From: Janthinobacterium sp.
GTDB lineage: Bacteria > Pseudomonadota > Gammaproteobacteria > Burkholderiales > Burkholderiaceae_D
Direction of reading: 5' to 3'
Assembly (NCBI GenBank): GCA_003482555.1
Contig: DMYQ01000091.1
Location: forward strand, 401 to 11,526
DNA: 11,126 bases
The translations under genes and the position numbers were made by a program. The notes below the pieces were generated by a model. It worked only from the letters and a program-made list of their open reading frames with translations, made no database searches and was not told the origin of the DNA. Positions 5,300 through 11,126 of the stretch are shown in pieces (positions within the stretch are counted from its first letter, which is position 1; the number at the start of each line of letters is the position of its first letter).

Positions 5300-7305
5300 C
5301 TTGGTCTTTGCATGGATGGGGAAACCAGGGCGCGCGCGACGTCGCGCACGCCCTCGGCGCTCAGGCCGAAGTGTTCATACAGCTCGGCGGCCGGGCCGGA
5401 TTCGCCGAAGGTGTCGATGCCGACCACGGCGCCGCGCAAGCCGACGTATTTGCGCCAGTAGTCGCTGACGCCGGCTTCCACCGCGACGCGCGGCACGCCC
5501 TCGGGCAGTACCGACTCTTGATAGGCGGCGTCCTGGCGGTCGAAGTTGTACGGCGACGGCATCGATACCACGCGCGCGGCGATGCCTTCGGCCGCCAGCA
5601 AGGCTTGCGCCCGCAGCGCCAGTTCGACTTCGGAACCGGTGGCGATCAGCAGCGCGCGCAAGGCGCCCCGCTCCGCCTTCAGCACATAGGCGCCGCGCCG
5701 GATGTCGGCCAGTTGCAACGCGCTCTTCGGCTGGTAAGGCAGGTTCTGGCGGCAAAAGATCAGGCAACTGGGCGTGTTCGCGTGCTCGATCGCCACCTGC
5801 CAGGCCACCAGCGCCTCGGCCGTGTCGGCCGGACGCCACACGTCCATATTGGGAATCATGCGCAGGGTCGCCGTCTGCTCCACCGGTTGATGGGTGGGGC
5901 CATCCTCGCCCAACCCGATCGAGTCGTGGGTGAAGACAAAGATGGGATTGATGCGCATCAGCGCCGCCATGCGCAGGGCGTTGCGGGCATATTCGGAAAA
6001 CATCAGGAAGGTGGCGCCGAAGGGGCGCAAGCCGCCGTACAGGGTCATGCCGTTGAGCATCGCGGCCATGCCGAATTCGCGCACCCCGTAGTGGATGTAA
6101 TTGCCGCCGCCTTCCTTGCCGACGGCGCGCGCGCCCGGCCACAAGGTCAGATTGGAGCTGGCCAGGTCGGCCGAGCCGCCCACCAGTTCCGGCAGTTGGG
6201 CGGCCAGGATGGCGATCGCGTTCTGGCTGGCCTTGCGCGTGGCGATATGCTCGGCTTTCGCGTCGAGCGCCGCCAGCGCCGCGTCCATTTGTTCCTTGAA
6301 GCCGTCCGGCAGGGCTCCGGCGCGGCGCCGCAGGAACTCGGCCGCCGCTTGCGGATGGGCCGCGCGATAGGCGCAAAAGAGCTTCCCCCAGGCCTGCTCG
6401 CGCGCGGCGCCGTCGGCGCGCGCATCCCAGGCGGCGTAGACCTCGGCCGGGATCTCGAAGGGCGGGTGCGGCCAGTCCAGCGCCGCGCGCGCCGCCGCCA
6501 CCTCGGCCGCGCCCAGCGGGGCGCCGTGCGATTCGTGGCTGCCGGCCTTGTTCGGCGCGCCCTTGCCGATCACCGTCTTGCAGCAGATCAGGGTCGGCCC
6601 GCCACCCAGCCTGGCGCTGCCGATGGCGGCGCCGACGGCGTCGACGGCGTGGCCGTCGACGTCGCGCAGCACCGTCCAGCCGTACGCCTCGAAGCGGCGC
6701 GGCGTGTCGTCGCTGAACCAGCCGGCCACGTGGCCGTCGATGGAAATGCCGTTGTCGTCGTAGAGCACGATCAGCTTGCCCAGGCCCAGGGTGCCGGCCA
6801 GCGAGCAGACTTCGTGCGAGATGCCTTCCATCAGGCAGCCATCGCCGACGAAGGCGTAGGTGTGGTGGTCGACGATGTCGAAGCCGGGCCGGTTGAATTC
6901 GGCCGCCATCATTTTTTCCGCCAGCGCCATGCCGACCGCGTTCGCCAGGCCCTGCCCGAGCGGCCCGGTGGTCGTTTCCACGCCGGCCGTGTAGCCGACT
7001 TCCGGGTGGCCGGGCGTCTTGCTGTGCAATTGGCGGAATCGCTTCAGGTCGGCCACCTCGAGCGCGTAGCCGCTCAGGTGCAGCAACGCGTACAACAGCA
7101 TGGAACCGTGGCCGTTGGAGAGCACGAAGCGGTCGCGGTTGGCCCATTGCGGGTTGGCGGGGTTATGGCGCAGGTGGCCGCGCCACAGGGCGACGGCGAT
7201 TTCCGCCATCCCCATCGGCATGCCGGGATGGCCGGAATTGGCTTGCTGGACGGCGTCCATCGCGAGCGCGCGGATGGCGTTGGCGAGGTCTTGTTGCAGG
7301 GGCAT
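5296..7305 (-). CDS. tkt: Transketolase
   Basis: This 669-residue thiamine-diphosphate enzyme transfers two-carbon units from xylulose 5-phosphate to ribose 5-phosphate or erythrose 4-phosphate. The N-terminal domain has SGHPGMPMG (24-32), SNGHGSMLLY (63-72) and the cofactor motif GDGCLMEG at 154-161 with the closing DDN at 183-185. The central domain has GSADLASSN (377-385), the catalytic Glu410 in GVREFGM and FTHDSIGLGEDGPTHQP (458-474). The length is that of bacterial Tkt. The frame stays open upstream to 7569, but the ATG at 7305 begins the conserved N terminus; the extra 88 codons mostly read the end of the araC-type gene in another frame. The start has a modest AAGAGA site. It overlaps tal by four bases. 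A second, housekeeping tkt elsewhere is likely but not visible. Confidence 0.95.
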   Translation of the reverse strand: MPLQQDLANAIRALAMDAVQQANSGHPGMPMGMAEIAVALWRGHLRHNPANPQWANRDRFVLSNGHGSMLLYALLHLSGYALEVADLKRFRQLHSKTPGHPEVGYTAGVETTTGPLGQGLANAVGMALAEKMMAAEFNRPGFDIVDHHTYAFVGDGCLMEGISHEVCSLAGTLGLGKLIVLYDDNGISIDGHVAGWFSDDTPRRFEAYGWTVLRDVDGHAVDAVGAAIGSARLGGGPTLICCKTVIGKGAPNKAGSHESHGAPLGAAEVAAARAALDWPHPPFEIPAEVYAAWDARADGAAREQAWGKLFCAYRAAHPQAAAEFLRRRAGALPDGFKEQMDAALAALDAKAEHIATRKASQNAIAILAAQLPELVGGSADLASSNLTLWPGARAVGKEGGGNYIHYGVREFGMAAMLNGMTLYGGLRPFGATFLMFSEYARNALRMAALMRINPIFVFTHDSIGLGEDGPTHQPVEQTATLRMIPNMDVWRPADTAEALVAWQVAIEHANTPSCLIFCRQNLPYQPKSALQLADIRRGAYVLKAERGALRALLIATGSEVELALRAQALLAAEGIAARVVSMPSPYNFDRQDAAYQESVLPEGVPRVAVEAGVSDYWRKYVGLRGAVVGIDTFGESGPAAELYEHFGLSAEGVRDVARALVSPSMQRPR

Positions 7306-7412
7306 GGCATCTCTTTCGCGGAAAAGGCGCCCGCATGGCGCCGCGACCCCATGTTGATGCCTGAGCGGCGCCGATACCACGTCAAAAAAACATAAAACCG
7401 ATACTCTTCGCT
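7306..7412 (-). other. Gap between the first AraC gene and tkt
   Basis: These 107 bases probably hold the start signal for tkt-tal or simply join it to the upstream genes. On the - strand TTGACG (7385-7380) follows a run of seven T and is a good -35 match, but no clear -10 lies 16-18 bases on. An activator-dependent promoter is possible. A 7-base direct repeat, GTATCGG on the - strand (7404-7398 and 7377-7371), flanks that box; a repeat this short may be chance. No clear terminator for the AraC gene is present, so read-through into tkt is possible. Confidence 0.25.
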
Positions 7413-8330
7413 TCAGAGGCCGAAGCGGCCCTGGGCTTGCTGGCGGAATTGTTTCGGCGTCATGCCCTTCAATTCCAGGAAGCGCCGGTTGAAATTGGCG
7501 ACGTTGTTGAAGCCGGCGTCGTAGCAGATATTGGTGACGTAGCGCTCCGTTTCCATGAGCAGCTGGCACGCCTTGTTGACGCGCAGGCGGTTGACGAAAT
7601 CGGTGAAGCTGTTGCCGGTCGCACTGCGAAAAAAACGCGAAAACATCCGCTCCGGCATGTCCAGCTGCTGCGCCAGGTCCTTCATGGAAAACTGGCTGCT
7701 ATAGTTTTGCACGATGAAGTTGATGGCCGAGCTGATGCGCGCCAGCGCCGCGTCGTCGTCCGAGGATTGCATCGGTATCGTCGACAGCAACTGGTAATCG
7801 CTGTTCTGGGCCAGCTCGCCGAGCAGGGTCAGAAATTCGATGAAGCGCGCCAGTCCGCTGCTGTCGCGGATGCGCGCGAAGCGCAGCCTGGCCGCTTCGC
7901 TGAGGCCGAAAAATTCGATGCCGTACAGGGCCCGGTTCAGCAGCGGCAAGATGGTTTTGACTTCCGGGATGGCGCCGGCCAGCAGTTCCAGCGGCGCGTG
8001 GCCGAACTGGATCACCATGTCGCGCAGCTTGACGCCCTCGGCCGGCGTGTCCATCGAGACCCAGTTGTGCGGCACGCGCGGGCCGGTCAGCACCAGGTGG
8101 CCGGGCGCGAACTGGCCGATGTAATCGCCCACGAAGACCTTGCCGCTGCTTTCCAGGATCAGGTGCAGCTCGTATTCCTCGTGATAGTGCCAGCGCACCA
8201 GCGAGCTGGGAAAGCCGTGCTCGAGGTAGCGGATGAAGCCATACGTGCCCTTCGGCTCGAAGCCCTGGGTGGCGTCGCGCTCGCGGTCGTGCTCGACCTG
8301 CAGGGCGTGCGTTGCGCTCTTTCGCTGCAT
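7413..8330 (-). CDS. AraC-family regulator, MtlR-like (first copy, between xylB and tkt)
   Basis: This is a 305-residue protein with an N-terminal cupin-type sensing domain (about 30-112, with RWHYHEEYELHLI, FVGDYIG and LTGPRVPHNW) and a C-terminal AraC domain. Its first HTH is at about 215-236 (FSMKDLAQQLDMPERMFSRF), its second at 264-287 (VTNICYDAGFNNVANFNRRF), and TPKQFRQ follows. I chose the ATG at 8330 because GGAGG lies seven bases before it; the upstream ATG at 8354 has no such site. It sits between xylulokinase and transketolase, which points to control of the polyol/pentulose genes around it, probably as a polyol-responsive activator like MtlR. Its paralogue lies at 3175-4086. The two differ most at the N terminus and across the first HTH, so they may recognise different sites or inducers. 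Confidence 0.88.
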   Translation of the reverse strand: MQRKSATHALQVEHDRERDATQGFEPKGTYGFIRYLEHGFPSSLVRWHYHEEYELHLILESSGKVFVGDYIGQFAPGHLVLTGPRVPHNWVSMDTPAEGVKLRDMVIQFGHAPLELLAGAIPEVKTILPLLNRALYGIEFFGLSEAARLRFARIRDSSGLARFIEFLTLLGELAQNSDYQLLSTIPMQSSDDDAALARISSAINFIVQNYSSQFSMKDLAQQLDMPERMFSRFFRSATGNSFTDFVNRLRVNKACQLLMETERYVTNICYDAGFNNVANFNRRFLELKGMTPKQFRQQAQGRFGL

Positions 8331-8337
8331 CACTGAA

Positions 8338-8342
8338 CCTCC
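8338..8342 (-). promoter_or_regulatory. Ribosome binding site that sets the first AraC gene start
   Basis: GGAGG on the - strand lies 7 bases ahead of the ATG at 8330. It is the strongest such site among the - strand genes here and argues against the start at 8354. Confidence 0.7.
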
Positions 8343-8358
8343 ATCGCGGCACATCGTC

Positions 8359-8388
8359 GGTCGGCCGGGGCCAGTGCCCGGGCCGACC
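8359..8388. terminator. Strong hairpin between xylB and the first AraC gene
   Basis: GGTCGGCC (8359-8366) pairs perfectly with GGCCGACC (8381-8388), and GGGC (8368-8371) pairs with GCCC (8376-8379) inside a single mismatch, giving a 12-bp stem. On the + strand it is followed by TTATTTT, so by shape it is a terminator for + strand transcripts, although no + strand gene precedes it. For the - strand genes it lies 19 bases after the xylB stop codon and has an AT-rich flank on its upstream side only. It may protect or cut the xylB message, or reduce read-through into the AraC gene. Confidence 0.45.
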
Positions 8389-8407
8389 TTATTTTAAACG
8401 CTTGCCG

Positions 8408-9874
8408 TCAAAACAGCGGCTTCAGGCTCAGATACAGGGCTTGGTAGCGCGCGAAGCGCGGCAACAGCGCCGCCTGCCAGTCCGCTTCCGGGCGTAGCGT
8501 TTCCAGCACCGGCGGCGCGAAGCAGACGGCGTCCACCGACAGTTGCGGATTGGCGGCCAGCAGCGCCAGCCGGGCCGCGCCCAGGGCCGCGCCGACATGG
8601 GCGCCGCTGTTCAGGGTCAAGGGCAGATCGAGCGCGCTGGCCAGCAGGCGCGCCCAGTAGCGGCTGCGGCTGCCGCCGCCGACCAGGGCCGCCACGTCGA
8701 CCGAGCCGCCGGCCGCGCGCAGCGCCAGATAGCTGTCGCGCAGTCCGAACGCGACTCCTTCCAGCACCGAATAGGCGAGCAGCGCGCGCCCCGTGTCGTG
8801 GCGCAGGCCGAACCAGACGCCGCTCGCGTGCGGGTCGTTGTGCGGCGTGCGCTCGCCCGACAGATAGGGCAAGAACAGGGGCGCCGCCGCGCGCGCCTCC
8901 GGGCCGGCCAGCTCGACCTCGCGCAGCAGGGCTTCTTCGTCGTCGAAGCCGCACAATTGGGTCACCCAGCGCAGGCAACTGGCGGCCGACAGCATCACGC
9001 CCATCTGGTGCCACTGGCCCGGCAGCGCGTGGCAAAAAGTATGCAAGCCCTGGGCCGGATTCGGCCGGTAGGCGTCGCTGGCGGCGAAGAACACGCCCGA
9101 GGTGCCGAGCGAGATGAAGCCTTCGCCCGCCGCCACCGCGCCCATGCCGACGGCGCTGGCGGCGTTGTCGCCGGCGCCGCCGGCCAGGGTCACCGGCCCG
9201 TCCACGCCCCAGGCGCGCGCCAGTTCCGGCTTCAGCATGCCGCCCGGCGCCGAGCCTTCCACCAGGCGCGGCATGTGCGCCCGGCGCAAGCCGCAGGCGT
9301 CCAGCATGGCGTCCGACCAGTCGCGCCGGCGCACGTCCAGCCACAGGGTGCCGGAAGCGTCGGACAGGTCGGAAATGTATTCTCCGCTCAGCAGAAAACG
9401 CAGATAGTCCTTCGGCAGCAGCACCTTGGCGGTGCGGGCGAACAGTTCCGCTTCGTGGGTGGCGACCCACAGCAGCTTGGGCGCCGTGAAGCCGGGCATG
9501 GCCAGGTTGCCGGTGATGTCGCGCAGTTGCGGCATGCGCCGCTCCAGCTCGACGCATTCCTCGCCCGAGCGCACGTCGTTCCACAGGATGGCGGGACGCA
9601 GCACGGCGCCGTCCCCGTCCAGCAGCACGGCGCCGTGCATCTGGCCCGACAGGCCGATGCCGCGCAGCGCCGCCAGCTCGCGCGGGTGCGTGCCCGCGAT
9701 GGCGCCGACGGCGGCCAGGGTGGCGCGCCACCAGTCGGCCGGGTCTTGTTCCGAGCATTGCGGCCGCGGCCGGCTGATGCCCAGCGGCGCGTGCGCGCTG
9801 GCGACGATGCGCTGCCCTTCATCGATCAAGAGCACCTTCACTTCCGAGGTGCCGAGGTCTATGCCCAGATACAT
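8408..9874 (-). CDS. xylB: Xylulokinase
   Basis: This 488-residue sugar kinase of the FGGY family phosphorylates D-xylulose with ATP to xylulose 5-phosphate. It has the N-terminal phosphate motif GIDLGTS (residues 4-10), the XylB-type GLSGQMHGAVLLD block (74-86), ILWNDVRSG (96-104), the catalytic Asp236 in GGAGDNAAS, SLGTSG (255-260), LPYLSGERTPHNDP (335-348) and the C-terminal VGGGSRSRYW (398-407). SGQMHG and SGERTPH separate it from glycerol and gluconate kinases. The length is normal. AAGGGG lies just before the ATG at 9874, and the dehydrogenase gene ends only 10 bases upstream, so the two are one operon. The product is the direct substrate of the tkt encoded downstream. Confidence 0.94.
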   Translation of the reverse strand: MYLGIDLGTSEVKVLLIDEGQRIVASAHAPLGISRPRPQCSEQDPADWWRATLAAVGAIAGTHPRELAALRGIGLSGQMHGAVLLDGDGAVLRPAILWNDVRSGEECVELERRMPQLRDITGNLAMPGFTAPKLLWVATHEAELFARTAKVLLPKDYLRFLLSGEYISDLSDASGTLWLDVRRRDWSDAMLDACGLRRAHMPRLVEGSAPGGMLKPELARAWGVDGPVTLAGGAGDNAASAVGMGAVAAGEGFISLGTSGVFFAASDAYRPNPAQGLHTFCHALPGQWHQMGVMLSAASCLRWVTQLCGFDDEEALLREVELAGPEARAAAPLFLPYLSGERTPHNDPHASGVWFGLRHDTGRALLAYSVLEGVAFGLRDSYLALRAAGGSVDVAALVGGGSRSRYWARLLASALDLPLTLNSGAHVGAALGAARLALLAANPQLSVDAVCFAPPVLETLRPEADWQAALLPRFARYQALYLSLKPLF

Positions 9875-9884
9875 GGCGCCCCCT

Positions 9885-11126
<1,242 letters not shown>

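Noticed and set aside
5375..7147. 590-residue - strand frame overlapping tkt out of frame
   Set aside because: It is a shifted shadow of tkt with an extreme Arg/Gly/Ala content; tkt itself has full family motifs.
5308..7395. 695-residue open frame on the + strand opposite tkt and the end of tal's upstream neighbour
   Set aside because: It mirrors the tkt frame in a GC-rich genome, where antisense frames stay open by codon bias. The protein is rich in Gln, Arg, His and Val with no recognisable domain and no clear ribosome binding site.
7371..7404. CCGATAC direct repeats 27 bases apart, considered as AraC half-sites
   Set aside because: Seven-base repeats at free spacing are fairly likely by chance in 107 bases, and 27 bases is not a whole number of helical turns. 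I do not see the same word upstream of the other AraC gene.
7306..7569. 88-residue N-terminal extension of tkt
   Set aside because: It reads through the end of the AraC gene in another frame, has no transketolase similarity and no ribosome binding site; the conserved N terminus begins at 7305.

Overview
The window is GC-rich, with strongly GC-ending codons and tightly packed genes. Its gene families point to a betaproteobacterium, most likely in the Oxalobacteraceae (Massilia, Duganella or Janthinobacterium type). That placement is an inference from composition and protein style, since no rRNA or marker gene is present. Codon style looks uniform throughout, and I see no tRNA, rRNA, CRISPR array, transposase, integrase or attachment site.

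Left part (1-3070, mostly + strand). The window opens inside a glycine-zipper envelope protein. A 50-residue DUF3309-type hydrophobic peptide follows. Next is a two-gene unit with acetoacetate decarboxylase (adc) ten bases ahead of 3-hydroxybutyrate dehydrogenase (bdhA); together these could take 3-hydroxybutyrate to acetoacetate and on to acetone and CO2. Converging on bdhA is a small cupin gene. The cupin gene is transcribed divergently from a MarR-family regulator gene, and the short gap between them carries two TATAAT boxes inside an inverted repeat, which is a likely autoregulatory operator.

Right part (3175-11126, all - strand). In transcription order the genes are: a polyol (mannitol/D-arabitol) dehydrogenase cut by the window end, xylulokinase (xylB), an AraC-family regulator, transketolase (tkt), transaldolase (tal), and a second AraC-family regulator that is a close paralogue of the first. 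The likely pathway oxidises a polyol such as D-arabitol to D-xylulose. The xylulose is phosphorylated to xylulose 5-phosphate and fed into the non-oxidative pentose phosphate pathway by the locus's own tkt and tal. The regulators have the cupin-plus-double-HTH layout seen in MtlR-type activators of polyol operons. Transporter genes are not in view and may lie beyond 11126.

Every large gene belongs to a known family, and I find no clearly undescribed system. The points most worth a second look are the duplicated AraC genes bracketing tkt-tal, a perfect palindrome at the probable start point of the second AraC gene, the marR/cupin operator, and the compact adc-bdhA unit.
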